A stretch of DNA of 28,522 nucleotides from a virus: the IMG/VR virus record IMGVR_UViG_3300032223_000997, positions 1 to 28,522 of that record. One strand, given 5' to 3'. The notes under the pieces were generated by a model. It was not told the origin of the DNA, did not search any database, and saw only the letters and a program-made list of their open reading frames with translations. Of this stretch, positions 1 to 7,237 are shown piece by piece. The number at the start of each line of letters is the position of its first letter. The first letter of the stretch is position 1. The position numbers and the translations under genes are program-made.

Positions 1-1
1 A

Positions 2-886
2 CTAGTTAAAGAACTAGAACCAGGTTTAAACGCTCTGTTTGGACTTGAATATAAACGTTACGAAAACGAGCACGAAGAAATCTTCGATAAAGAAACTTCT
101 GAAAGAGCATTTGAAGAAGAAGTGATGTTATCAGGATTTGGTAATGCTGCGATTAAAGCTGAAGGCTCTGGCGTGTCTTATGACCAAGCTAACGAGACTT
201 TCACTGCTAGATATACGCACAATACTATAGCTCTTGCGTTCGCAATCACTGAAGAAGCGATTGAGGACAACTTGTATGACAGACTTGCGTCTAGATATAC
301 AAAAGCATTAGCTAGATCTATGGCGAATACTAAGCAAGTGACTGCAGCTAACGTATTGAACAATGGATTCAGCACTACTTATCCAGGTGGTGACGGATCT
401 CCGTTATTCTCTACAACGCATGCTACTATTGCTGGTACGTTTCAAAATACACTAACTACTGCTGCTGACTTGAATGAAACTTCATTAGAACAGTCGCTGA
501 TTGACATCGCGAACTTTACTGATGAACGTGGATTAAAAGTTGCTGCTCAAGGAATGAAATTAATCATCCCTGTGCAACTGCAGTTCACTGCTGACAGATT
601 AATGAAATCTGCTGGTAGAGTTGGAACTTCTGATAACGATATCAATGCAATTAGAAATATGGGAATGGTTTCTGGTGGATACACTGTAAATCACTTCTTA
701 ACAGATTCTGATGCATTCTTTATCAAAACAGATGTACCAAACGGTATGAAGTACTTTGAAAGATCACCGATTAGAACTTCTATGGAAGGTGACTTCGATA
801 CTGGTAACGTAAGATACAAAGCTAGAGAAAGATACAGTTTTGGCTGGTCTGACCCTAGAGGTATTTACGGTTCTCCAGGAGCGTAA
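2..886 (+). CDS. Major capsid protein, Mu gpT-like, 5' partial
   Basis: The reading frame is open from the window edge, giving 294 residues, so the true start lies upstream. An ATG at 122 is internal: the codons before it (LVKELEPGLNALFGLEY...) read as normal protein. The protein probably forms the icosahedral shell. The evidence is a stretch typical of Mu gpT-type/HK97-fold capsid proteins: a Gly/Pro-rich segment followed by PLFSTTHATIAGTFQN, and the C-terminal ending YSFGWSDPRGIYGSPGA. The gene is followed by a GC-rich terminator hairpin, which suits a very highly expressed gene. Its codons use more G and C than most later genes, as often seen for capsid genes. A scaffold or protease would be expected upstream, outside the window. 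Confidence 0.85.
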   Translation, partial: LVKELEPGLNALFGLEYKRYENEHEEIFDKETSERAFEEEVMLSGFGNAAIKAEGSGVSYDQANETFTARYTHNTIALAFAITEEAIEDNLYDRLASRYTKALARSMANTKQVTAANVLNNGFSTTYPGGDGSPLFSTTHATIAGTFQNTLTTAADLNETSLEQSLIDIANFTDERGLKVAAQGMKLIIPVQLQFTADRLMKSAGRVGTSDNDINAIRNMGMVSGGYTVNHFLTDSDAFFIKTDVPNGMKYFERSPIRTSMEGDFDTGNVRYKARERYSFGWSDPRGIYGSPGA

Positions 887-900
887 GGACTTTTATTTAT

Positions 901-921
901 GGGGCGGGCTTGACTCGCCCC
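901..921 (+). terminator. Terminator hairpin after the capsid gene
   Basis: GGGGCG at 901-906 pairs with CGCCCC at 916-921. The stem extends by a G-U and a G-C pair around the loop CTTGA. A short, interrupted T-rich tail follows (TTAAATTCTT). The hairpin lies 14 bases after the capsid stop codon and is one of the few GC-rich stems in the window. Confidence 0.7.
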
Positions 922-951
922 TTAAATTCTTATAAAGACATCTGTGAGAAG

Positions 952-1224
952 ATGACCTACCTAATAAAGATATTTATAAACGGCACTAAAATCCAATTCA
1001 CATTGGAATCTGAACCCATAAATTCAACAGAATCTTTACATCAGAAAGTACTTGACTTTCTGGGAAAAATGAGTAAAGAACAACTAGAAAAATTAATTAC
1101 TGTTAAACAGATAAGTAATTTTTCTTATATAACCTATGAGGAGGTTGAGCGTGACATCATTGTCCCAATCACTTCTGGCCAAGAAAATAAACTTGGAGTC
1201 ACAGTGGAACAAGTTATTTCTTGA
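952..1224 (+). CDS. Small conserved-type phage protein, function unknown
   Basis: A 90-residue protein starting MTYLIKIFINGTKIQF. A TTG at 910 would give a longer frame, but it lies inside the terminator hairpin and its first residues look like translated hairpin, so I take the ATG at 952. The sequence GTGAGAAG just upstream is a weak ribosome binding site. The N-terminal part looks like beta strands and the middle (SLHQKVLDFLGKMSKEQLEK) like helix. No signal peptide, membrane segment or catalytic motif is visible. Its last 74 bases overlap the next gene in another frame. It lies between the capsid and a probable decoration protein, so a minor head or assembly role is possible but not shown. 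Confidence 0.55.
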   Translation: MTYLIKIFINGTKIQFTLESEPINSTESLHQKVLDFLGKMSKEQLEKLITVKQISNFSYITYEEVERDIIVPITSGQENKLGVTVEQVIS

Positions 1225-1375
1225 ACAGGGTAGACTAACGACTGATATGCAGTGGTTAGAAGTTGAACTAAAAGAAGTTAAAAGACAAATGGTTCAACAG
1301 GATCTTGAAGCAGCTAAACAACAAAATAACGTTGTTTTAAGCGAAGAAGAAGATCCAGCATTTATAGCTAGCTAA
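1151..1375 (+). CDS. Small coiled-coil protein overlapping the previous gene
   Basis: A 74-residue protein read from GTG 1151. An ATG at 1136 is in frame, but the strong Shine-Dalgarno GAGGAGG at 1138-1144 lies downstream of it and six bases before the GTG, which decides the start. The centre (LEQGRLTTDMQWLEVELKEV and on to LEAAKQQ) is a likely single helix or coiled coil rich in Leu, Glu, Lys and Gln. The tail is acidic (SEEEDPAF). It overlaps the preceding gene by 74 bases in the +1 frame. Its function is unknown; short helical proteins beside capsid genes can be assembly or completion factors, which is only a guess here. Confidence 0.6.
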   Translation: MTSLSQSLLAKKINLESQWNKLFLEQGRLTTDMQWLEVELKEVKRQMVQQDLEAAKQQNNVVLSEEEDPAFIAS

Positions 1376-1385
1376 ACTAGCTATA
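1363..1385 (+). terminator. AT-rich stem-loop at gene end, possible weak terminator
   Basis: TATAGCTAG (1363-1371) pairs perfectly with CTAGCTATA (1377-1385), leaving a five-base loop that contains the stop codon. TATTT follows. The nine-pair stem has few G-C pairs, so it may end transcription weakly or act as an mRNA 3' end protector. Confidence 0.4.
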
Positions 1386-1422
1386 TATTTGGAATAAAAG
1401 TGAGAGAAATATAAGCCACCCC

Positions 1423-1451
1423 TTGCGCTATTCAATAAATTAAGATATATT
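1423..1451 (+). promoter_or_regulatory. Candidate sigma-70-type promoter in the 1376-1536 gap
   Basis: TTGCGC (1423-1428) and TATATT (1446-1451) are separated by 17 bases. The -10 box matches the consensus at five of six bases, the -35 at only three. This 161-base gap is the longest stretch without a gene in the window and precedes a gene with a near-perfect ribosome binding site, so a promoter here is reasonable. In such AT-rich DNA a match of this kind can arise by chance. Confidence 0.3.
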
Positions 1452-1453
1452 TC

Positions 1454-1463
1454 AATCACTATA
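1454..1463 (+). promoter_or_regulatory. AATCACTATA motif, possible phage-RNA-polymerase promoter core
   Basis: The ten bases AATCACTATA recur exactly at 17091-17100 and 28051-28060. The CACTATA part matches the core shared by T7-, SP6- and K11-type promoters. Here it lies 74 bases before the next gene and just upstream of a hairpin. The usual G at +1 is absent (C follows), and no single-subunit RNA polymerase gene is in the window, so this is a hypothesis. Confidence 0.3.
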
Positions 1464-1475
1464 CATTAACATCTG

Positions 1476-1498
1476 ATGTAGACGCGTATAGTCGACAT
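1476..1498 (+). other. Leader hairpin upstream of the decoration-like gene
   Basis: ATGT (1476-1479) pairs with ACAT (1495-1498). After one A/G mismatch, GAC (1481-1483) pairs with GTC (1491-1493), closing a seven-base loop. An alternative pairing joins ATGTAG (1476-1481) to CTACAT (1508-1513). Either could be a 5' leader structure protecting an abundant late mRNA. Confidence 0.3.
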
Positions 1499-1536
1499 GC
1501 CTAATGACTACATTGGATTAATAGGAGGATAAAAAC

Positions 1537-2022
1537 ATGGGAACACGTAGTACATTTCAAGGTTATGTAAGAACTTACGGTGGACAACAAAAAGAATCTG
1601 GTGTTGCACCAGGAGTTTTAGTTGCTTCAGAAGTAATTACATTCTTGTCATCAACAGCAACAGCAACTGCAGTATCAATTGGATCAACAGTAAATTCTAA
1701 TGTTCCATTTATATTACCACAAGGTGCTATACCACTTAGTTTTGCGGTATTATCAACTTCAGCTGGAGGAGCTACAACAACTATTAATTTAGGAACAGCA
1801 GCTAACTCAACTGGATTTGCACAAAATTTAGTTTCAGGTGCAAAAGGTATTAATGCACTTACAGGAACTTTAGTTGTTGCATCAGGTATTGCAGCTAATG
1901 CTACAGTTGTAGCAAATGTTGGATCTACAGCAGGTACAGGAAACGTTACAGGTGTATTTACATATACATTTGCTGATGGAACTGGACAACCTGGTGAAGT
2001 ATCAGGCACAAACGGTCTGTAA
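1537..2022 (+). CDS. Probable head decoration or major structural protein
   Basis: A 161-residue protein with the near-perfect ribosome binding site TAGGAGG at 1522-1528, a leader of its own and a strong hairpin after it, all signs of high expression. The composition is Ala, Thr, Gly, Ser and Val-rich with almost no charged residues after the first 25, typical of beta-rich virion surface proteins. The N-terminus (GTRSTFQGYVRTYGGQQKES) is polar and may be the docking arm. The rest reads as alternating short strands such as TTTINLGTAANST and TLVVASGIAANATVV. It stands directly after the capsid cluster. A tail or fibre component is the alternative. The family is not recognised with certainty. 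Confidence 0.6.
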   Translation: MGTRSTFQGYVRTYGGQQKESGVAPGVLVASEVITFLSSTATATAVSIGSTVNSNVPFILPQGAIPLSFAVLSTSAGGATTTINLGTAANSTGFAQNLVSGAKGINALTGTLVVASGIAANATVVANVGSTAGTGNVTGVFTYTFADGTGQPGEVSGTNGL

Positions 2023-2032
2023 TTAAAAATTC

Positions 2033-2064
2033 TTTTTTAGGAGCTCTCCGGGGCTCCTAAAAAA
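2033..2064 (+). terminator. Strong 12-bp hairpin, probable terminator
   Basis: TTTTTTAGGAGC (2033-2044) pairs perfectly with GCTCCTAAAAAA (2053-2064) around an eight-base loop. The T-run is on the 5' arm and the A-run on the 3' arm, so the textbook U-tail lies on the opposite strand. For + strand mRNA it is at least a stable 3' end structure. The A-run could instead pair with a second T-run at 2075-2080, leaving the AAGGAG ribosome binding site of the next gene in the loop. Confidence 0.55.
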
Positions 2065-2080
2065 TACAAGGAGATTTTTT

Positions 2081-2422
2081 ATGTCTTATAAAAGTGACGT
2101 CAAACCGATATATATAGCATCATCAAGTACAAATGCTGTTGCGTTTACCGGTAGAACACGTTTAAGAGGATTAGTTGTTCAATCAACTGGAAGTTCTGGA
2201 AGTATGATTATTAATGGTTTAGCAAATGCTACAACTGTTAGTTCTTCAACTAACACACAAGTATATTTCATCGTTCAAGTAGGAGCTGGTGGAACACAAT
2301 CTGTATATATACCAGAAGACGGTGTATTATATGGTTCTAACAATGCAGTAGGTTGTGTAGATGGTGTTGGTATAACAGGAAACTCTTCTTCGCTAAGTGC
2401 TGTATTATTTATAGATAAGTAG
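2081..2422 (+). CDS. Small structural-type protein, unknown
   Basis: A 113-residue protein with ribosome binding site AAGGAG at 2068-2073. It is rich in Ser, Thr, Gly, Val and Asn with few charges, starts MSYKSDVKPIYIASSSTNAV and continues as likely beta strands (RLRGLVVQS, SGSMIINGL, TQVYFIVQVG). The pattern of a short 'property per unit' strand protein near head-tail genes is common in marine phage genomes and recurs in this window at 6863 and 16555, although sequence identity between them is not obvious. It is probably a minor virion component at the head or neck. There is no catalytic motif. Confidence 0.5.
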   Translation: MSYKSDVKPIYIASSSTNAVAFTGRTRLRGLVVQSTGSSGSMIINGLANATTVSSSTNTQVYFIVQVGAGGTQSVYIPEDGVLYGSNNAVGCVDGVGITGNSSSLSAVLFIDK

Positions 2423-2429
2423 TAATAAA

Positions 2430-3161
2430 ATGACTACATCCGGAACTACTTCATTTAATCTGGATATTGATGAGCTTATTCAAGAAGCTTATGAACGTAT
2501 AGGTATTGACGGAAGTAGAAGCGGATATCAATTAAGATCAGCAAGAAGATCAATTAATTTATTATTATCTGAGTGGGATAATAGAGGTGTTCATTTATGG
2601 AAAGTCCAAAAAGCAACTGTTAATTTAGTATTAGGACAAGCTGAATATAATTACGCAGCTGATCCTACTAATTTTCCTAATAATATTAATGATGTTTTAG
2701 AAGCTTATGTAAGAAATAATACAGTTACAACTGCTCCTGTAGATATATCACTTACTAAAATAGATAGATCTGCTTATGCAGCTTTACCTAATAAATTATC
2801 ACAAGGAACACCATCTCAATATTATGTACAAAGAACTGTTAATCCTAGTATCTTTTTATATCAAACGGCAGGATCTAATTATTCTAATTCTTCTAATCCA
2901 AGCAATTATCAATTTATATTTTATTATTTAGCTAGAATTGAAGATGCAGGAACTTATTTAAATACACCAGATGTTGTATTTAGATTTTTACCAGCATTAA
3001 CTTCGGGACTTGCTTATTATTTATCAGTTAAACACGCTCCAGAAAAAATTGAACAATTAAGAATGTTATATGAAGATGATCTACAAAGAGCTTTACAAGA
3101 AGATAGTCAAAGAACATCTTTATATATTTCACCAAAATCATATTTTGGAGAAGGAATGTAA
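2430..3161 (+). CDS. Head-tail connector, P22 gp4-like
   Basis: A 243-residue protein likely to bind the portal ring and seal packaged DNA. Residues 10-60 (IDELIQEAYERIGIDG... then LRSARRSINLLLSEWDNRGVHLW) have the helical pattern of P22 gp4-type tail accessory factors, with the conserved run 'EA.ERIG...SG..L..AR.S.N.LL.EW.NRG..LW'. A middle strand region (TVNLVLGQAEYNY) and a C-terminal helix (LPALTSGLAYYLSVKHAPEK, LRMLYEDDLQRALQED) complete the fold. It is followed directly (TAA ATG) by the next structural gene. This is the better recognised of two adaptor-type proteins here; the other is at 3935. Confidence 0.75.
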   Translation: MTTSGTTSFNLDIDELIQEAYERIGIDGSRSGYQLRSARRSINLLLSEWDNRGVHLWKVQKATVNLVLGQAEYNYAADPTNFPNNINDVLEAYVRNNTVTTAPVDISLTKIDRSAYAALPNKLSQGTPSQYYVQRTVNPSIFLYQTAGSNYSNSSNPSNYQFIFYYLARIEDAGTYLNTPDVVFRFLPALTSGLAYYLSVKHAPEKIEQLRMLYEDDLQRALQEDSQRTSLYISPKSYFGEGM

Positions 3162-3932
3162 ATGACTACGTATTCAACTGGGAAGAAATCTTGGGCTATT
3201 TCAGATAGATCTGGACAAAGATTCCCGTACCAAGAAATGGTGCAAGAGTGGAATGGATCATTTGTACACATTTCAGAATACGAACCAAAGCAACCTCAAT
3301 TAGAACCTAAAATACCAGGCAACGATCCGCAAGGTTTAATGAATGCAAGACCTGATAGAGTAGAACCTGCTGTATTAGTAGAACTTAGCTTTAATCCTTT
3401 TTATTCAATTTCCGGAAGTTCAACAATATTAATTAATGATCCAGGTCATGGAAATAAACTTGGAACATCTATTGTTATAACGGGTTCATTAGCAGGAAAT
3501 GGTTTTACTATTCCAGTTTTAAATACAACTGTTGGTTCTACATTAACATCTGTTAGTTCAGATACGTATAGTATTAATTTACCTAATACTGCAAACGCTA
3601 CAGGATTTTTTGGTGGAAGAAGTGTAACTATTGGACCCGCTGCAGTAGAACTTGCTGATAATCCTTTTGTAATAACTTTAGGAAGTTCAACAATTAGAGT
3701 TAATCAATTTAATCATGGTAGAGTTACAGGTAATACTGTGGTATTTTCTGATGTTAACGCTTTAAATAACTTTAATAGTGCATCGGGGTTTACAGTTGAT
3801 GTATTATCAACAACAGTTGGATATAATATAACAGTTGTTAATGCTAATAATTATACCTTTAATGCTTACTCAGGAACTGCTATAATAAATGGAGTTATTG
3901 GTGGTGGGAATGCAACAGCACAAACGATATAG
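3162..3932 (+). CDS. Structural protein with two copies of a beta-rich repeat
   Basis: A 256-residue protein. Residues 10-50 form a small domain (SDRSGQRFPYQEMVQEWNG, then FVHISEYEPKQPQLEPK) of a type found in neck proteins of many phages. Two repeats follow, starting near residues 76 and 165. Each begins NPF, then GSSTI, then an N and an H-G pair, then G..(V/I)V. Copy one reads GSSTILINDPGHGNKLG and copy two GSSTIRVNQFNHGRVTG, and each continues with a VL.TTVG stretch. A related segment seems to sit in the nozzle protein at 14495. The function is inferred as head closure or neck from its place between the two adaptors. There is no ribosome binding site; it follows the previous stop immediately and is probably translationally coupled. 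Confidence 0.6.
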   Translation: MTTYSTGKKSWAISDRSGQRFPYQEMVQEWNGSFVHISEYEPKQPQLEPKIPGNDPQGLMNARPDRVEPAVLVELSFNPFYSISGSSTILINDPGHGNKLGTSIVITGSLAGNGFTIPVLNTTVGSTLTSVSSDTYSINLPNTANATGFFGGRSVTIGPAAVELADNPFVITLGSSTIRVNQFNHGRVTGNTVVFSDVNALNNFNSASGFTVDVLSTTVGYNITVVNANNYTFNAYSGTAIINGVIGGGNATAQTI

Positions 3933-3934
3933 AT

Positions 3935-4606
3935 ATGAATTACGGAGAACTAAGAGATCAAATTAGAAATTATTCAGAGTTATCTGATAACATGTTATCA
4001 GATTCAACGGTCGCTATTGTTGTACAAAATACAGAAAATAGAATTTATAGAGAAATTAATATAGATGCATTTAGACTATATGCATCTTCTATTACAGTTA
4101 CAGGAACTTCAACTATATCAGTACCATCAGGTTTACGTAATATTAGATACGTAGAAATGATTAATGGTAGTGGTGAAATTATTAATTTATTACAAAAAGA
4201 TAGTTCTTGGTTAGCTGAATATAATCCACAACCAGGATCTTCTACTTATTATGCAGAACCTAAATATTGGGCAAACTGGAATGCTACGACTTGGTTTGTA
4301 GCACCTACGCCAAATGCAGCTTATGCAATAAATATTGCATATTATCAACAACCTGCTACTATTACATCTAGTACTACAAGTACTAGCTATATTTCTACAT
4401 ATGCTCAGGATTTACTTTTGTATGGTTCTCTGGTAGAAGTATATAAATATATAAAAGGACCTGATAATATGATACAGGTTTTTGAACAGTCTTATCAACA
4501 AGCGAGAGAATCTTTCGGTGTTGAACAAACAGGTAGAAGAAGAAGAGACGAATATGTTGACGGGGAACCTAGAGTTGTGGTAGATTCACCGCCACCGGGA
4601 AAATAA
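3935..4606 (+). CDS. Second head-tail adaptor-like protein
   Basis: A 223-residue protein. The N-terminus (MNYGELRDQIRNYSELSDNM, then NTENRIYREINIDAFR) has the pattern of podovirus adaptor proteins of the SU10/T7 gp11 kind: an N-terminal helix, a loop, then a helix with 'E.RIYRE'. Next come strands with a YVEMI element, and then a helical region (YAQDLLLYGSLVEVYKYIKG, FEQSYQQARESFGVEQTGRR) where a leucine-rich helix is followed by 'Y..A...F'. The tail is basic, then acidic, and ends in a proline run. It probably adds a ring below the portal. With the 2430 protein, the phage has two candidate connector proteins. Confidence 0.7.
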   Translation: MNYGELRDQIRNYSELSDNMLSDSTVAIVVQNTENRIYREINIDAFRLYASSITVTGTSTISVPSGLRNIRYVEMINGSGEIINLLQKDSSWLAEYNPQPGSSTYYAEPKYWANWNATTWFVAPTPNAAYAINIAYYQQPATITSSTTSTSYISTYAQDLLLYGSLVEVYKYIKGPDNMIQVFEQSYQQARESFGVEQTGRRRRDEYVDGEPRVVVDSPPPGK

Positions 4607-4618
4607 CAAGGAGTTAAT

Positions 4619-5041
4619 ATGGCAAATATAGTACCAGATTCATTTAAACAAGAATTGTTCTTAGCAACACATAATTTTTCAACAAGTGCAGGTAACACTT
4701 TTAAATTAGCACTTTACACAACTGTGACTGGTTTTTCTGCTAGCACAACAAATTACATTACAACAAACGAAGCAAGTGGTACTGGATATTCTGCAGGTGG
4801 GACAACACTTGTTAATTCTACAGTGACAGTTGCACAAAATATTTCTTTTGTTAGTTTTAATAATGCAACTTTTTCTACTGCAACATTAACAGCTTCTTGC
4901 TGTTTAATTTATAACAGCACACAGTCTAATAAAGCTGTTGTTGTTTTAGATTTTGGTGGAAGTAAGACTTCAACAAACGGCGACTTTACTATTCAGTTCC
5001 CAACAGCTAACTCAACAAGTGCAGTTCTAAGAATCTCTTAG
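4619..5041 (+). CDS. Small tail or virion structural protein
   Basis: A 140-residue protein with ribosome binding site AAGGAG at 4608-4613. It begins MANIVPDSFKQELFLATHNF and continues with TFKLALYTTVTGFSAST and NEASGTGYSAGGTTL. This combination, in which a short helix precedes 'LALYT', then 'TNE.SGTGY.AGG', is one I recognise as widespread in marine podovirus genomes, with no agreed function. The rest is Thr, Ser and Asn-rich beta sequence ending in a strand of about ten hydrophobic residues. It sits between the connector genes and the fibre cluster, which suggests a virion role. No enzyme motif is seen. Confidence 0.6.
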   Translation: MANIVPDSFKQELFLATHNFSTSAGNTFKLALYTTVTGFSASTTNYITTNEASGTGYSAGGTTLVNSTVTVAQNISFVSFNNATFSTATLTASCCLIYNSTQSNKAVVVLDFGGSKTSTNGDFTIQFPTANSTSAVLRIS

Positions 5042-5048
5042 TAATTTT

Positions 5049-5067
5049 GCCATAGGAAATTTATGGC
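5049..5067 (+). promoter_or_regulatory. Hairpin holding the RBS and start codon of the 5063 gene
   Basis: GCCATA (5049-5054) pairs perfectly with TATGGC (5062-5067), so the AUG (5063-5065) lies in the 3' arm and the AGGAA ribosome binding site lies largely in the seven-base loop. It may tune translation of the downstream gene. Six base pairs is short, and part of the complementarity could be chance. Confidence 0.35.
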
Positions 5068-6061
5068 TACTAATACTTCATGGGGTGCTAATACTTGGGG
5101 TGTCTACAATTGGGGTGGTGTAGGTACAGATGTAACTGTATACGTAGGCGTTCAAAGCGGATGGGGAAGATCTAGTTTTGGATCATCTGGTTGGAATGAT
5201 AATGCTCCCGATCAAAATTTATTATTAACTGTAAATGCTCCACAAACTCAACCTTGGGGATTTGATGCTTGGGGTATAGATGAATGGGGTGGCGCAGTTG
5301 ATCCTGTAATTGTAAAAGCTTCTGCAAATGTAATTTTATCTTCTGCTGAACTTGGAATTTCTACAGGTACATTATCTTTTATTGGAAAAGCAAATGTAAC
5401 TACAACTGGAAATCAACTTACATTAACTCTAAATAATGCAACTGTACTTGCAAGTGCAGGAGCAAATGCTTCTACAAATTTATTACAATTTTTAGTTCAA
5501 AACCCAAGTATAAAAGCTAACTCATTTACTGAATCTGTAATAGGAAATGAATTAACTTCAACTACTGGAACGGTTACATTTAAATTAGATCAAAAAATAT
5601 CTGTAACTGGAAATGGTGTACAAATTGCAACAGGTCAAGTTGTAATTGCTCTTCCTACAATTGTAACTGCAACAGGTTCAAGTGTTACAACTCAAGTTGG
5701 AACTGCAACTGTTGTGGGTAAAAATTATGTAACTACAACAGGATCTCAAGTTAATATATCAACAGGTGATCCTACTTTATCTTTAGGAGTAAGAGTAACA
5801 GCTACAGGTTCTAGTGTAACTGTTCAAACTGGAACTGTTGGAATTGAAATAGCTTATAAAGTTACTGGAAATCAAGTAAATGTAGGAGTGGGTAATCTAA
5901 CAATTTCAACACAAAATATTATAATACCTACAGGAAATGCATTGACTTTATCTGCTGGAAATCCTATTGTCTACGCCTGGGCAATAATAGATCCAACAAC
6001 AGGTCAAGTATGGAACACTGTTAATGCTTCAAGTAGCCAAATATGGGTACAATTACCATGA
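5063..6061 (+). CDS. Repeat-containing appendage or fibre-like protein
   Basis: A 332-residue protein in two parts. Residues 1-80 carry Trp-Gly pairs (TSWGANTWGVYNWGG, SGWGRSSFGSSGW, QPWGFDAWGIDEWGG), a feature also seen near residue 200 of the nozzle protein. From about residue 82 to 310 there is a degenerate 22-residue repeat built on 'TGSSVT..TGT' (for example TATGSSVTTQVGTATV and TATGSSVTVQTGTVGI), likely forming a beta stack. The C-terminus (WAIIDPTTGQVWNTVNAS) looks like a separate small domain. A role as a tail spike shaft or neck appendage fits the position and composition; this is inference. The ribosome binding site AGGAA is five bases from the ATG and lies in a hairpin. Confidence 0.6.
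   Translation: MATNTSWGANTWGVYNWGGVGTDVTVYVGVQSGWGRSSFGSSGWNDNAPDQNLLLTVNAPQTQPWGFDAWGIDEWGGAVDPVIVKASANVILSSAELGISTGTLSFIGKANVTTTGNQLTLTLNNATVLASAGANASTNLLQFLVQNPSIKANSFTESVIGNELTSTTGTVTFKLDQKISVTGNGVQIATGQVVIALPTIVTATGSSVTTQVGTATVVGKNYVTTTGSQVNISTGDPTLSLGVRVTATGSSVTVQTGTVGIEIAYKVTGNQVNVGVGNLTISTQNIIIPTGNALTLSAGNPIVYAWAIIDPTTGQVWNTVNASSSQIWVQLP
5306..5992 (+). repeat. Degenerate 66-base (22-residue) coding repeats
   Basis: About eight to nine copies of a 22-residue unit of the form (V/T).(T)TG..V....G...... are read in the 5063 protein. The clearest four lie back to back around 5640-5900. The DNA copies have drifted apart, so these are old protein repeats and not a recent tandem expansion. 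Confidence 0.6.
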
Positions 6062-6099
6062 TGGACAAAACCTTAAAAAAGTGATAAGGAGAATATAAT

Positions 6100-6837
6100 A
6101 TGGCAAGTACATTTAGTAATTTAGGATTAAACTTACAAGCAACTGGCGAGAACTCAGGAACATGGGGAGCCATTACAAACGTAAATTTACAAGATATTGA
6201 TAACGCTATTTCTGGTGTTTATACCTTAACTGTAACGGGTTCTACAACTTTAGCTTTTACAACAAACTCATCTTCAACAACTTATACAGATGAAGTTGGA
6301 AGAAATAAAATTATAGTTCTTAATGGTTCTTTATCAGCAACAACAATTACAATTACAACTCCAAATATTGAAAAAGATTATGTTATTATAAATAACTCAG
6401 GAGCTACAGCTACAATTTCTGCTGGCGGTTCAACAACAGTATCTATCGGAACAAGTACAAAAGCATATATTTATGTGGACGGTGCATCTTCTGTTAATTT
6501 TGCATTACCACAATCTACAACTACTTCACCAGGTGGAACTACAACTGCAGTTCAATATAACTCTGCTGGTTCTTTTGCAGGTTCAACTAACTTTACATTT
6601 GATGGTACTAATATTGTATCTCATGGTAATAATGGTGTAATTAGATTGTATAATACAGCTAATACGTTTTATACAGCAATTAAAGTAGCAGCTGGAGCTG
6701 CAACTACTGCAACCTTTACTTTACCATCAGCTGATGGTACAAATGGTCAAGGTATTGGTACAAATGGCTCAGGAACATTAGGATTTTATCCATATGCTAC
6801 TGTTGGAAAAGCTATTGCAATATCATTAGTTTTTTAG
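6100..6837 (+). CDS. Tail fibre protein with conserved N-terminal anchor
   Basis: A 245-residue protein with ribosome binding site AAGGAG at 6087-6092. The first 40 residues (ASTFSNLGLNLQATGENSGT, then WGAITNVNLQDIDNAISG) match a module I recognise at the start of many marine phage fibres, 'LG...M.TGE..G.WG..TN.N...ID', which probably attaches the fibre to the virion. A beta-rich body follows (NKIIVLNGSLSATTITITTP, YVIINNSGATATISAGG). From residue 150 on, a segment (TAVQYNSAGSFAGSTNFTFD) resembles the Ala/Gly/Ser shaft repeats used in many tail fibres. No endosialidase or depolymerase motif is seen. The C-terminus is short, so host binding may be by the Gly-rich partners next to it. Confidence 0.7.
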   Translation: MASTFSNLGLNLQATGENSGTWGAITNVNLQDIDNAISGVYTLTVTGSTTLAFTTNSSSTTYTDEVGRNKIIVLNGSLSATTITITTPNIEKDYVIINNSGATATISAGGSTTVSIGTSTKAYIYVDGASSVNFALPQSTTTSPGGTTTAVQYNSAGSFAGSTNFTFDGTNIVSHGNNGVIRLYNTANTFYTAIKVAAGAATTATFTLPSADGTNGQGIGTNGSGTLGFYPYATVGKAIAISLVF

Positions 6838-6862
6838 TATTAATAACAAGGAGTAAAAAAAT

Positions 6863-7237
6863 ATGGCAAATCCAAATATAGTATCAGTAAACTCGATATA
6901 CGGTAATACAACCGGCTTTGCATTAACAACTACACTTACAAATGTATTGATTGCAAATGCTACAGCTTCAGGAAAAGTTTATAAAATAAATTCAATTTTA
7001 GTTGCTAACGTTACTTCAGCAGCTGTTAATTTAACTTGTCAATATCATACAGCAGCTAATGGAACAGCTGGATCTTCATTTGCATTTGCAAATGTAATTT
7101 CTGTTCCTTCTAGTGCATCATTAAATTTAATTGATAAAAATTCTTCTTTCTATCTAATGGAAAATCAATCTGTTATTGGTGGAGCTGCATCTAATAGTGG
7201 ATTACAAGTTACTATCAGTTACGAAGATATAAGTTAA
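6863..7237 (+). CDS. Small structural-type protein in the fibre cluster
   Basis: A 124-residue protein with ribosome binding site AAGGAG at 6848-6853. It begins MANPNIVSVNSIYGNTTGFA and contains a strand-rich core (TTLTNVLIANATASGKVYKI, NSILVANVTSAAVNLTCQY). The order 'vyKINsI...N.....v..t......g....F....vISVP' resembles that of the small protein at 16555, and both may be copies of one beta-sandwich virion fold. It has few charges, no signal peptide and no membrane segment. It is placed between a fibre and a Gly-rich adhesin, which suggests a fibre connector or accessory protein. The function is not proven. Confidence 0.5.
   Translation: MANPNIVSVNSIYGNTTGFALTTTLTNVLIANATASGKVYKINSILVANVTSAAVNLTCQYHTAANGTAGSSFAFANVISVPSSASLNLIDKNSSFYLMENQSVIGGAASNSGLQVTISYEDIS

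Noticed and set aside
910-951. TTG start at 910 for the 952 gene
   Set aside because: It lies in the terminator stem-loop and lacks a ribosome binding site; the residues added look like translated non-coding sequence.
1136-1150. ATG 1136 as start of the coiled-coil gene
   Set aside because: The strong GAGGAGG lies after this ATG and is correctly spaced for GTG 1151.
1376-1536. tRNA or known small RNA in the longest gap
   Set aside because: No cloverleaf, CCA end or anticodon arm could be formed; only short hairpins and promoter-like boxes are seen.
1575-2009. Open frame on the - strand opposite the decoration-like gene
   Set aside because: It is antisense to a gene with strong start signals, and arises from the low stop frequency opposite Ala/Thr/Gly codons.
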